Part shown: one piece after another, positions 38,531 through 51,248 of the stretch
How the letters are laid out: each line of letters starts with the position of its first letter
Numbering within the stretch: the stretch's first letter is position 1
Assembly (NCBI GenBank): GCA_000181795.3
Contig: CM012953.1
Coordinates: forward strand, 15,685,998-15,749,997
DNA from: Trichinella spiralis
Taxonomy: Eukaryota > Nematoda > Enoplea > Trichinellida > Trichinellidae
Direction: 5' to 3'
Length of the DNA: 64,000 bases
Made by a program: the position numbers and the translations under genes
The notes under the pieces: generated by a model
Told to the model about the DNA's origin: nothing
What the model saw: the letters and a program-made list of their open reading frames with translations, nothing else
Databases searched by the model: none

Positions 38531-40182
38531 ATGGTAAGATGATTTTATTTTTGGATTTGGAATTCATTTTCATATAATGAAAATATTTATGAAAACCTCT
38601 TTCATGTGCAATTTTGATTAACTGTTTGTTTTTCAATGTTTAAGTTAAAATTTGAAGCAGTCATCGAAATAATACTTCATCAAAATTATTCAAAGTCATT
38701 CTCTTCATCAAGAATGATAAATAAATAAATAAACAGTTTAAATTTAACTGTGAATTTTTTTACCTTTTTTTTAAAGTAATATTTGAAAAGTTGAAATTGC
38801 TTGAAAACATACTCCTTTAGCAAATCAATATGATATTTTTATTTTTAGTCCAAGCACTGCAAATGATAACTCTTAAAATGGAAAATAAATCGATGAATTT
38901 TCTTTTTTTTAAATAATAAATTATGAAAATTTCTTAATTAATGGAAACTTTGCTGATATCCGAGCAAGCTGTTATTAGAAAATACCAAAATTGCATTTTT
39001 TTTCTTGTCAGAAGTCAATTAATTTAAAAATTAAAAATTGACCAGCTATGGAACATGTGCTATTATAATAATTATTGTCATTTAAACATTAAAAAAGGCA
39101 AAGTATTTTTTTTAATAAAAACATTTTATTTTCTAACATGTATATGGTAAATTGAATCAAACGATTGCCTTTATATGTTTACAATTCAAAAATATTTGAA
39201 ATGTTGAAGCAACTCAGTTTGAGGAAAGTTAGAAGACAAAAATCAACTTAATTAAAATTTTAATTAATTGTACAAAATTATTGCAGTTCTCAAAATTTTC
39301 AGGATAAAGCAATTGTGTTTGGAATAATTGTAGCATTAGTTGACGCAAATAGCACAGATATGTCGTCATGTGAAAATTCAATCACTTGCGAAACATGCTC
39401 CTTACATTCATCTGTAAGTTATAAAAATAAATTGAATAAATTTTAATACTAATTTCATCTTTTTTCAGTGCTATTGGTGCACTAGTTCGCATTCATGCCA
39501 TTCTTACTCATTGAACAATTTCGATACTTATTTCCAGTACTGCGATTGGGCTGATGCAAGATGGATGCAATGTTTTAGTATTTACCATTGTTTTATTCAT
39601 TTCCAATTTGTATTATTTTATGAATAATAGAATTTGAAATTTTTCAGTGAATGTGAAAGGATTAATAATTATAACTACAGTATTTGTGGCCTTGTTGTTG
39701 ATGGCAGTAATTTCATTTTTCTTATGGTATAAAATTCGTCGCCAGCGTGTGAAAAAAGAAGCGTGAGTCATATATATAATATTTTCAAAAGATTGCATTC
39801 CAAAAGAAATTATAATAATGTTGCATTTTATTTGGCTAAGAATTATTTTTAAAATGCAAAATTTTTTCTTATAAAAAATAATAATTTATATGCATCTGGT
39901 TATTTTAGGATGAAAAAAAGAATGGCAGAAGAGGAAGAGCGCAACATAATTCGTCAACATGAATTAGACGTGAAGTAAGATTTTCTTTGTCAAAAAAATG
40001 TTTTGAAAATTTCATGTAATTCAATCAGCAATTCAAGCAGCTTTTAGAAGCGGTCAAAAAAAGTTTTTTACATGTTGTATGTAATTATTTATGCTGGGAT
40101 AAATTATAAAATAGTAATTTTTGAAATGCATATTAAATTCAATATTTTAAATTATATGATTACTTCCAGAGAGATTCAATAA
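38531..40182 (+). CDS. PTTG1IP: PTTG1-interacting protein (PBF) homologue
   Basis: A small single-pass PSI-domain protein; the vertebrate member binds securin (PTTG1). Exons: 38531-38533 (only the ATG), 39303-39413, 39469-39577, 39648-39762, 39909-39974, 40170-40182. The product is 138 residues, against about 180 in human. The signal peptide is MDKAIVFGIIVALVDA. The PSI module has CETCSLHSSCYWCTSSHSC, then CDWADARWMQC, matching the human CLWC...ARWGVC layout. The membrane helix is GLIIITTVFVALLLMAVISFF. The cytoplasmic tail KIRRQRVKKEAMKKRMAEEE is highly charged and helical, like the vertebrate tail, but shorter. The start exon is inferred: ATG directly followed by GTAAGA joins in phase to the signal-peptide exon, which has no ATG of its own before it. 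The C-terminal exon encodes just four codons. Confidence 0.85.
38534..39302 (+). other. First intron of the PTTG1IP-like gene
   Basis: AT-rich intron bounded by ATG/GTAAGA and AATTTTCAG/GATAAA. No other feature is visible. Confidence 0.6.
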
Positions 40183-40566
40183 TGAAACTGTGCCAAAGAA
40201 CAAGTTATATATACATTTCATTTTTTCAACTAGCTTTACTTTAATTTTGGAAAGAGAACAATCTTAAATAGGAGAATAAAAAATTCAAAATTGATCAACA
40301 TAAATAGTATGGTCCGCAATGTAAAAAATAATTTTATCTATTGATGATATCTATATTTAGTGTGTAACGAAGCATTTTGAAAATCAATACCGCTAAGTGC
40401 TCCATTGATTTAATGAGGAAAGCAAAACAATAAGGTAATATAACATTAAATTAGATTTATAAAAACAAAAAATTCGTAAGTTAATAGTTAGTTAGGCAGT
40501 TAGTTATAGAATATCAAGGAGTTACAAAAATATTGAATGGTTATAAAAAATAATTCACATTCATTA
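40183..40566. other. Convergent 3' ends of PTTG1IP-like and kinase genes
   Basis: This 384-nt spacer lies between two tail-to-tail genes. It contains only AT-rich 3'-UTR-like sequence. Confidence 0.6.
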
Positions 40567-41664
40567 CTAAAAATCCCTTCCTTTACATATAGCTTCAACC
40601 TTTTTTTTTATTGTTGAAAACGCTGGACGATTATCTGGAGACAACTCCCAGCACTGCATCATCAACTGCACTAATGATGCAGGCATATCCGCTGGGGGAG
40701 TGAGGCGCTTTCCTAAAATTAAAGCTCCATATTAACAGTCAGAATATCAGCGGCTAGTAGTGGGAAATTTGAGCAGACTACCATCTAGTAAAAATTTGAT
40801 CAATTTTATGACAAAACTGTCGCCCATCAACTCTTCCTCTTCACTGTACGGAGATTTGCCCTCGGTGAAAATTTCCCACATCAAAATCCCATACGACCAG
40901 ACGTCACTTTTTTCAGTATATATTCCTGAAATTTTGATTTCACGTTTATTAATTTTTTGTATACTTGCATATAAAAACAATATTTGTAACATTTTAATAT
41001 ACTTGTTCTGATCGAATCCGGTGGAGTCCACTTGATTGGAACTGGCTTGGCTGCGTTGTGAATCTTGTATATTCCACCTTCTCGTGCCATTCCAAAATCG
41101 GAAATTTTCAAAAGTCCTTTCTTGAGTAGACAGTTTCGTGCTGCCAAATCTCTTAAAACAGCCACAAGAGACTTTCATTTAACCTAAAAACTATTGCATA
41201 AAAATATTCCACTTTACCGATGAACAATGCCCTCTGCAGCGATATATTCCATCCCACAGGATGCATAGAAGCAGAAAACTCCTTTGCTCTTCCAAGTGAA
41301 CTTGCCTCGGTTCTTTTTCAGATGGTTGATCAGAGTCGCTGTTTGAAAAGAAATAGAATAAATTGAAATTAGCTTCAGAAATATCCCAAGAAAAAAGAGC
41401 ATTTTTTTTACTGTCGCAATATTCCATGATCAATTTCACTTGTTTGGTGTCTACAGAGACGCCAAAGAAGCGAACCAAATTTCTGTGTTTCAAATTTCGA
41501 AAACGTCGACATTCGGAAAAGAACTGCTTTCTTTCATCCAGTGGAATATCTTTCCCTTTCAAAAATTTCACTGCAACATCAGTCACTTCACCGTTTCCAG
41601 TGTGCATTATAGCGTGTTGTACAATACCGAAGTGCCCCTAATGGTGCAAGAGAAAAAAGCATTA

Positions 41665-41702
<38 letters not shown>

Positions 41703-42296
41703 ACAGTTTGCTTTCAACTTACTTCTCCAAGTGTTTCTTTAAATTCTAACTGCATTTCGTTTATAATCCATTCTGGTCGAATCACTGGATTTTTCAATAT
41801 GAAAACACCTTTATGAGTGCTGATCGCTTGTTTCGCAATTGCATCGTCCATTAAATCACTCACCGACTTGTAATGATGGTCTCCAGCAAAATATCCTTTC
41901 TTAAAAGCAGAACAGATCTCTCATAATTTTCAAATAATAGCAAATAATAATAATAATAATATATCACATTATTCAACTGAATGGCAAGATGGTAAATTGT
42001 GTTCGAACTAATGCCGGATATGCAATAACCGCTGGAATGTTCTTTGCCATGCTCCGTTTTTCTCACTAGAAAATCTCCATTTTTTTCCAACAAAGTTTCT
42101 ACATCATCTCTCGGAAGAAATCCAAAAAAATATGGTCTCATTTGTATAGTTTCATCCCGGCTCTAAATTTTATTTTCACTAAATAAAAAGCAAACAAACA
42201 AACAAACAAAGAAATACAACAACGTACCTTTTCCGAGGAAGTGTCTTTTAGCGATGAACTCCCTTTGTCCAACTTTCTTCTACTTCTTGAGAACAT
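40567..42296 (-). CDS. SH2-domain tyrosine kinase, Fer/Fes-like
   Basis: A cytoplasmic protein-tyrosine kinase. Eight exons close to 408 residues: 42228-42296, 41968-42162, 41723-41899, 41412-41637, 41218-41338, 41003-41151, 40782-40925, 40567-40712. A short basic N-terminus ([12 protein letters not shown]) leads directly to an SH2 domain (about 33-115) with the phosphotyrosine-binding FLVR. The kinase domain (about 145-400) has the glycine loop GEGHFG, lysine in [23 protein letters not shown], an activation-loop tyrosine (GGIYKI) and [17 protein letters not shown]. There is no F-BAR or FX region, unlike full-length Fer/Fes; short SH2-kinases of this type are numerous in nematodes. The APE motif is replaced by PPD in [10 protein letters not shown], and a slightly long insertion follows KSPYSEEEE. 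Catalytic residues are intact, so activity is expected. Confidence 0.93.
41669..41700. repeat. (AT)n microsatellite in a kinase intron
   Basis: About sixteen AT units in the 85-nt intron between the kinase exons ending at 41723 and beginning at 41637. Confidence 0.9.
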
Positions 42297-44426
42297 TTTT
42301 CTCCAAAACTTTCAAAACTTAGGAAATTAAAATTAATTCTAAATTAGCCAACAAAAAAATTAGCATTTAAATGCTCCTTCCAGTAAGGATTTTTCTTTAT
42401 TAAAGAACAAAACAAACAAAAGAATCATACATACTTGATGGGTGCAAAACGTAATTGATAAATTTTAGTGCAAGAAATCGCAGACTACCAGCCAACCGAC
42501 GACTTGCTCAAAAGATAACAGAATGACAATGTAAAAGTTAAAATCTTAGATAATACTAACTGCTTTAAACTACTTTAAAGCAATATGAAACTTTAAAATT
42601 ACACAGCATGTAATTTAAACAATATATTCTAAAATGGTTTTCATTAACAATAGGGCAGAAGATAAATAAAGAAATAAAATAAAATAAATATATTTGGTAA
42701 AAAATTAAAAAAAATACAGTACAAAAACAGCTAAAAATAATTATCTTTATTTTTTGATAACCAGTTTTGTTGTTATTTTACTTTTAATATTTTTGTGTTT
42801 TGGGTTTGATTTACGGCTGCGATATAAAATTATTTTCGTTCATTTTATTCAAAAGCAAATGTAATATTTTTTATGAATTAAACATTGATAAAATGAGAAA
42901 GTCAGTGCGATAATATTTAGGCACGAAGAGCGAAAAAAACTAACTGACGAAATTCGAAACAGATATGGTTTGTATTAATGGCTTTTGACTACTCAAATTT
43001 GAATTAATTGAAATTTCAGGAATAGCAGAATGAATACTTTCAAGAAGACTGATCTTATGCAATGTGAATTTTGAAAAAAAGAAACGACTTTTTTTCACTA
43101 CTATATATTATGCATTGTTCGCAGATTAGCATTAGAAAAGCTATTCTTAAAACTAGAAAGATATTCAAATGATAAAATTGAGATAAATGTTTATATCCCA
43201 AAAAGTAAGCTCACGATAAAAATTCTAAACTACTATATGAAGAAACTTATTAAACTTATGAAAGTAATAATAACATCGGTTATACAAATTACATAAAAAG
43301 AAAAATGCATTATTTGTATTTTTGACGCGAAACAGTTTTTCCAATTGCACACCTTACTATTAAAACTAATATATAATTAATGCACATAATTTAAGCTGAA
43401 ATTTAGCAATAAACCAATGTATTGCAGTATGCGACAGAAAAGTGTTCCAAATGTAAAACAACTCAATCAAAGAATAAGAAGATATTCAAAATAAAGTACT
43501 ACTTGTTTTATTTTTTTGTGCGTCATGTCACTTTTCAATGTTTTTCTTTTCTTCTGCAACTCCTCGATTCAATCGCATCTGTACTTTGATCTAGGTTTAA
43601 TCATGTATGATAATCATGTGGATTGTTCACAAAGGTCTGAGCATAGGTTAATCGTAAACAATGAAAATCTTCCCAAATTAAAAAAATAATACTTGGAAAA
43701 ATAATTTGTAAAATAATACATTTGATCTTCTTTTTATTGTTAATTTTTAAGATATTCAAATATTAATTGGGTAATTAAAAAATTTAATTGTAACAGTAAA
43801 GAGTAAAAGAAAATAAATGATCAAAAAGCATCATGATTTCTTCACAAGCTTTTAAAAATTTATTAACTTTATGTTAAGCACAGTTTTAAGCGCTTATACT
43901 TTTAAAAACCTTCCAAATTCAAGCAATCAATGAAATAGGTCATTTAAAATATTTTGATGATTTATTTGGTAAAATCAGTATACACTACCAGCATATGAAA
44001 TATTATATAAGTTAAAAAGTACATTTAGTTAAATGTGAATAAATTATGGGATAACGAAGTAAACAATAAAAAATTTTCAAAGTTCATTCAAAATATTTAA
44101 ACAAAAGTTTTAAATAATTATAATAAAAATATCCGTAATTATTTATTTGATTTCGAAACGTAATAAAATAAATTACAGCTTTTGGCTCTTATATTAACTG
44201 CGTTCGTATACTGAAATATTCATATTTTTAAAACGTTGTAGGTCATTACTTGTACCTGCCATTCTTTAACAGTATACCAACAATTTCCATTTTGCGCGGA
44301 TTTTCTTTTTAAATTGTGAAAAGTTAAACGATTTATATAATTGATAAATTTTTGATAAAAAAATTATGTCACACATGTTGCATGTAAATTATATTATTGA
44401 AATGTAATATCATTTCATTGTAGACA
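42297..44426. other. Spacer between the divergent kinase and PDS5 genes
   Basis: AT-rich, with no supportable exon. It should hold both promoters. An acceptor-like TTTCATTGTAG ends at 44423, three bases before the PDS5 ATG, which suggests either a non-coding first exon or a trans-splice site. Confidence 0.5.
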
Positions 44427-47400
44427 ATGTCATCCAATGATGTAATCTATCCAGAAAACTGTTCTCCGCTGACAGCCAATTTGAGTTCTAATGATTTAGT
44501 CAAACGATTGAAGGTTAGTTGTGGAAAAAATTTTTTTTGCTCATTTAATGTTTTTTGCGTAGGTACTTTCGAATGCCCTCGGTAAGTTGACTCAAGAAGA
44601 GGCTGCAGAAACTGATTATCGAAAACTAGCCATGTTTCTTAAATCACTTGAACTGATGAATCATAAAAGCAAAGAAGTTAAAGTTTTCCTGGCTTGTTGT
44701 TTTGTCGAATTGTTTCGTTTGTACGTTCCTGCTGGTCCATTTGAGGATTCGTCTGATGTTTTCGTAATTGCTTGTTGATGCTTAAAAAAAGTTTCTAATA
44801 ACTTGTGAAATAGGCTGTTCAAAGTTTTCTGTTGGATGAATTGAAAGCCATTGCAACTGCAAAAAATCATTTATTCGGTCATTACTATTATATACTGGAG
44901 GTAAGAAGTATTTCAATTTGTTTATTATTCCCTTATCTGTTTATTCTTTAAGACCATATCAAATATTAAAGTGTTTAATATCCTCATCGATCTGCCAAAT
45001 GCAAGTGAAATGGCACTCAAACTGTTCAAAGCATTGTTCTTCATTGCAAGAATAAAGGAGGATGAAAAAATTGTAAATCTGAGCACTGAAATTATTGACA
45101 GCTTGTTGCAAGAAATGGATTATCTTCCTGAAGAATGTGTAGACTTTTTAATGGAACATTTGGTTGAACCTTTGAAAGTAAGTTGTATAAAATTTTACAA
45201 GTCAAATATAGCATTTATGAGTCGCACTGCATTAATTTTTTCTTGTAACTTTTCATCATGAAAATTCAATTAATAATGTATTAAATTATAATTTTTATTA
45301 TGTATAAATGATAATTTAAAGTTGTGCAGTTTTTTTCCACCAATATTACTTAAATAGGTAGTTGTATTATTTATATGCAGACTGATTTTGAACGGCAATT
45401 CATACTATTTTAAAGGAGAAATTGAGTTTTAAGAAAATAATATGAATTAAAAAATATTTTTGTTCACCGATAAAGGAATATCTTTATAATTTAACACCAT
45501 TTGCCTATATTATATATATATATATATGTATGATTTGTATTTGCTAAATTACTTCAGTCCATAAAATAAATATTTTTCGATTGTTAGTTTTTTTTTTCTT
45601 ATTTTTTTGGGCATTCCTTTCCAATCAGTTTTTTTTCAACGGTCAAACTTTAATTATAGATTAGTGCTCTGATTTGTTTGCAGAGTTGATCAAAGTTGAT
45701 AATGCCACGCAATCACACACTATTTCACAGGTTGCATATTTTAGAGCACTTTTGACATTCATCTTTTCATACAAGTAATTATTAATTTTCACTAACTACT
45801 AATTTTATTCATAAAAAAAATTTAAAGTGATTAAGAAGAGTGCTACGTATTATTTACTTATTTATTTTTGGAATGGGTGGACAATAGAAAGATGCGCTGT
45901 TTACGACATGTTCTAATGCTGCAACTACAATTCATAGGAATGTAACAAATTATGGAATGTAGGCAATGTTTGGCTGATAAAATTAATGTTAGTTGTTGAA
46001 TTCTTCAAACCTCAATGTCATCAGGGTTCAAAAAGTAACTATTCGTTGTTACAGTACATTATTGAAACAATGAAGTTCATAATACGAAAATTACTGTAAT
46101 TTTATATTTGTATTAGTACTTTTATATTTATTGTTAAAATTGATAATTTGTAAATAACTGTTTAATAAAGTGTAATTGATTAATTAATAAATTTTAATTT
46201 ATGAATTATTAAGTTTTAGTTTTAAGTTTACCCATCATGTGTAAGTGTATTATTAATTTTGGTAGCATTTATTTGTAAATATTTTTTACGAATGTTTGAT
46301 GTGTTTCATCAGTTTATAATTTTTCAAGGTATTCCATTAATATACAGGAAATAATTTTAATACTGGCATGACTATAATGTGAAATGCTTCTAGTCCGAAG
46401 AAGTTAATGCTTATAAGTTTGCGAAAAAAATTCTGATCAAAAGCGAAAATTATATTAAAGCATCTTTGAGTACGGTAAGTTTCATCGGTCAGGTAAATGT
46501 TTTTTGTTGATGTTTCTGAATTGCATATGTACTGCAGGCATTGGGTAGTGCGTTGTTGGAAGAAGAATGTGCGTATCATTTTATCTGGAAGCATTGTTGT
46601 AGCGTTATCGTTGAACTGTACCGTGTAAACCCAGTTTTTGTTATGAATATTGTGCCGATGCTAGAGATCAAATTCAAGGTTCAGTTTTCCTTTTTATTAT
46701 GCATTTTTTCAAAAGCAACAATTATGACAATTTTTGAAGAGCGTCGAAGAATCTGAGCGATTGAACGGAATACGTTTTTATGAAAAGTTGGCCACCGATT
46801 CAGACTTCAACGTCATCAATGACCATCCTTTACTGTGGAAGCAATTTGTCGGCAGGTATTCCATGTTTGATTTGCATAAATTTCAAAGAAGTTTGTTTAC
46901 ATTACAAGAAAACGCTTTATGTTGCAGATTTAGTGACATATCTGCTAACGTTCGACTGGGGTGTGCTAAAGTGATTGGTGAAATTTTGTCGATTCATCCA
47001 GAATTGACGGACGAACTGACCGGTCAGTGATCGCAGTGCAGTAGATTGTTTAATTGCAAAATTTTCCTTGTGGTGCTCGCTTTAGAAGTTCTGGTGATGC
47101 GTTCAAGGGATACAGAGGAGTCGGTTCGATTGGAAATACTGAACATAATTTTAAAATTAATAAAGAGCCACACGAAAAATTTGAACAACGAATTGTTGAA
47201 TTCTGTCGGAGCACGTACTTTGGATAAAAAAGTTTGTTTTTGAAATGAAATTTAATAATCCAGTTTACATGTGCACTTTGCATACTTTGCAGTTCAAAGT
47301 TCGTAAAGAGGCTTTGCGTTGTTTGGGAGCGTTGAATCATAAAATTGTGTCCTGTAAACTTGAAGACGTAACTGAAAATTTGGACACTACATCCATTTGC

Positions 47401-50400
47401 AGCAAACTACTTCATACTTATTACAGTACAAACTTCGACGATAGGTTATTAATTTTAAGAAAAGTTTGGGATCTTGGAGGAGGATGAATCTTTAAGATGC
47501 AATTGTTCTTTTATTGTAGAATATTGTGTGAAAAGCTGTTGTACACGTCGATTGTACCGTTCAAGCTGCCTTGTGAACAGAAAATGAATATTTTGCTAAA
47601 CGTTTACGCTACTATAGATGAACCTGCCGTGAAGTAAGCATAAAACTGGAAAAAAATGTTCATTTCAAATTGTTTTATTTCAGGTGTTTCAATGAAATTA
47701 TAAAACAACAGGACAGGTAGTATATTTGCATATTTTTTTTTCAATTTGAATTTTTTCATATCGGTTATTATTTTGTAGCACTCGATTATTGATGCGATCT
47801 ATCATCAACTTGGACAAAGGTGACGATGATAGTAGTCGATTTAATAAAGTATTGGTGAAAATTAAGCAACTTGCCGGTGAGGAGTGCTCAAAGAATATAT
47901 GATATGTTTGAAAAGAAAAATCACAACTGGTCGATCATATTTGTTGTTTGTATTTCATTTAGAAACATTCACAAATAGCTTAAAAGTGACTGAACATTTG
48001 AAGCAGTTTTTTAGCTGCTTGCAAAAAGACAAACGCATGTTGAATTTAGTTGAATCGTTGATAGACATGAAATACAAAACGAATGAAGTTGAACCAGTGG
48101 TGGTAAGATGCGCATTTTACTTGGATGATTTTTGAGAAATTTGATTTTATTCAATTTTAAGAAAGAAATTATGTCCAGATTAGCCAAAGAACGAAAAGAT
48201 ATATTGTCAGTGGCACGGTTGCTCCTTGAAAGGGCTTCTCCCGTGCTACTCGACGCGGATGCGCTGGACGTGTTGTTTGAACTAGTGGAGAATGTAGTTC
48301 TTGGCACGCAATCTTTGCAGGGTATTAGTGAAGATCATTACCGTTCGCGAAGCTTAGATCTTCTTTTGGTGTGATGTTCGCTTGTGATCTTTTTTTATCC
48401 AAGATGATAGATATATGTGTTTTTTAGCTATTATCGTGCGCTTTTTCGCAAGTATTTTCCACTGAAACTTCACTTCAAATATTGATCGGTTTTTTGAAAG
48501 AGCAAAGCGAAGCGACGGTCGTGGAAATTGCACTGCAGATCATAGCTAATGTGGCTGCAAATTTTCGAACCTATCCCCGCTTGCAAGGGTCTGTTTTCGG
48601 GAATAGTTTCACAAATTTCATTGTTTCTATTAAATTTTATTCACAATTTCAGATTGCTCATTTCAATATTGAAAAAGTTGATCGAGAAAGGTCCGATGAA
48701 ACAAGCGAAACATGCTGTGAAATGTTTCCACAAACTTTGCGGCGACGACAATCGATCTTCTTTTGCCGCAATGTTTCATGTAGCTTTTTCTTTTAAAAAT
48801 TAATATGAAAAATGAAACCAAAAATATGTTTAATATTTGTTTTTTCTTTTATTTCATTTAGGGTCTGAAAGTTCGCGCTTTGGAACAAGAAACAGGACTT
48901 GCAACAATTCTCACCAGCTTGGGATGCATCGCCACTTGTTGTCCGAACATTTTCTACGACGACGTGAAATGCGTCATTGATCACCTTCGCAATGCTTTGT
49001 TTGTATGGTGGCTTTTTGGAAAACAAAAATGTATTTTTTTTTCAAATTGATCATAAATCAGTTTTTAGACTTCGACGGGCGAATCGTTCGATGACAGTTT
49101 GCAGACAAAAGTATTTTTTATCGTTTTTTTAATATTAATATGAAAATTATTGGAAAACAATTATTGTTGCATATTGTATGCAGATTGCGTTTGTGCAGCT
49201 GATCGTGAGATGGTTGGTGAGTTCGACGTCGGCGGATTGTGCAGAAGTGCAAAATTGCATGCAATTTCTCATGTCTTTGGTCACGATGACAAATGAGACG
49301 AGAAATGAATTGAATCTGAAGTTTGTTGGACAACTGTTGTGGAAAATTTTTGCAAACTTAATTGAGAAAATTTTTTTCTTTTCTTTCTTTTTTGCTCAGG
49401 AAGGACGTGGCTTCTGCAATGAAAGTTGCAGCGGGATGCGGGATGTTGAAATTGCTTCAGTTGAAAATATTTCGACAATTGTTGACCGTTCAACAGTACA
49501 GAGAAATTGCGTTTTTAACTTTTGTATGACTTTTGAATTTTGTCATACAAATAGCAATATTAATATAATCACAGTCAGTCAGTGTGTATGTGTGTGTGTG
49601 TGTGTGTGCTTTTAGGATTCTTCTGACGTTGTTCGGGAAAAATTTCTAACCAAACTTCAAAAATATGTGAAAGATTTGAAATTGTCAATCAAGTTCATGG
49701 CATTTTATCCGCTGATCAATTTGGTATCGTCTGGGAATAAAAAAGTGCTGGACAAGCAGAAGAAAATGTTGCAGCAATCATTACTGTTCAACATCCACCG
49801 GCGTCGTCAATTTGTTCGATGCAATCCGGCTGTACAAGCTGACAGGGGTGTGTATGGCTCATATTGTTGTTTTTTTGGAAAGTGAATTCAGATTTTTAAC
49901 ATATTTATTTTAGCGATTTTATTGGAATATTTACCCGAATATTATATATGTTACGTTATATATTTGCTTTCCTATTGGCCGGGCTTTCGCAAGCACGACG
50001 ACATCAAAGCGCTGACAACACTTCGAAAGTACACTCACTCACTCACTGACTGAGCTTTTTCATATTTCATTGATTTGTATTGTTCATTTTCAAGATGTTT
50101 GTGGTTTGCCATCGAGCCGTTGACAGTGAAGAAAGAAGGCGATGAATTTAATTATGATTTTTTATTTTACTTACTCATCGACTTGAAGCACACGAAGTTG
50201 CAGAACGAACTGGAAAATACACAACAGAATGAGGTTTTTATTTTGTCAAGAAAAATTGTTTAAATTATTATCATTTTTTGTTGTTTTGTAGAAATTTTGG
50301 GCTTTGTGCGATCTGGCGTTGTTGGTTTTGAACGTATCACCTCATGATATTTTAAAGAAGGGAACGTCGGCAAGGCAGAGGAATGTTTTGCCGACGAGAT

Positions 50401-51248
50401 TTTTCAACGTCTCTTTCAAGATGGCGCCGAATATCTCTTCCTACTTACCGGTAGAAATGCAACTAGGGGAAAAGCATGAAAAGCACAAGGTGCGACAAGT
50501 TGCTGGCTTGTCTGCTTCGACTTCAATTTTACGAAACCAGAGCAAAGAGTTGTCTAAAAGAGACACCAGTAGAGGGCTCGATTTGGAGGATTCTTCCTTG
50601 GATGAAAGCAAATTATTAGTTGAACAGATGACGACGGCCAACGGCCCGGCATCGCCGACTGTGGAAATTGTCCGCAAAAGGGGAAGGCCGCGTAAATATG
50701 CTGTGAATACTGGTGAGTCGGGCGTGGCGACACCGGTCGCCAATTTTGCGGGCTCGTTACCAATTGACAGCAACAAGAATGGCGTGGATGATGCAGGGGA
50801 ACACCGAAAGCGGAAAGAACAGCCGGACAGCAGCAGTGGTAGTGGATGTTTAGCATTGGATCAGGATGGTTCCAATTCTAAAAATGCGTCCGAAGCCGAA
50901 GCCGAAGGCTTGTCATCCGACGTCGGTGAAACACCTCCCCGCAAGCGTGGCAGACCTCGGAAATATCACATTCCGCAGACGAACGGCTCGTCCGCTAGCG
51001 AAAGCTCAACTCCAAAATTGGACTGCGAACAACAACAGCAACAGCAACAGCAAAGCGACTCTGCCATTGGGATGCCAAGCCGAAAACGCAGTGCAGAAGT
51101 TGAAGAAACGACGACGCCGGAAACAACAAAGCGGAAACGAGGTAGGCCGAGGCGGCAGACATTCGACCCAAAGTTACCGACCCCCGCCACTCCGTTAGTA
51201 ATTACCAGACGGAGCGCTAGAATAAACAGAAGAAGAATGACACAATGA
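44427..51248 (+). CDS. PDS5: Cohesin regulator PDS5
   Basis: PDS5 is a HEAT-repeat cohesin partner that controls cohesin release and maintenance on chromosomes. Twenty-six exons close in phase to 1387 residues (human PDS5A/B about 1337/1447): 44427-44513, 44563-44763, 44814-44900, 44953-45177, 45665-45730, 46394-46474, 46538-46678, 46740-46855, 46928-47022, 47086-47231, 47293-47444, 47520-47633, 47684-47716, 47779-47876, 47963-48102, 48162-48368, 48428-48588, 48653-48779, 48862-49002, 49069-49110, 49184-49320, 49400-49523, 49616-49847, 49914-50028, 50095-50233, 50292-51248. Landmarks: ARTLDKKFKVRKEALRCLG (family RTLDKRWRVRKEA), CNPAVQADRAILLEYLPEYY, CLWFAIEPL. The last exon is a disordered tail with three AT-hooks (GRPRKY near 50.69 and 50.95 kb, GRPRRQ near 51.14 kb) and a Gln run. 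Confidence 0.95.
45178..46393 (+). other. PDS5 introns 4 and 5
   Basis: Two comparatively long introns (487 and 663 nt) around the 66-nt exon 45665-45730. They are AT-rich with an (AT)n run near 45.51 kb and contain nothing else I can name. Confidence 0.55.
49582..49608. repeat. (TG)n microsatellite in a PDS5 intron
   Basis: A TG run lying directly before the acceptor TTTTAG that ends at 49615, where it forms part of a pyrimidine-poor branch-to-acceptor interval. Confidence 0.85.
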
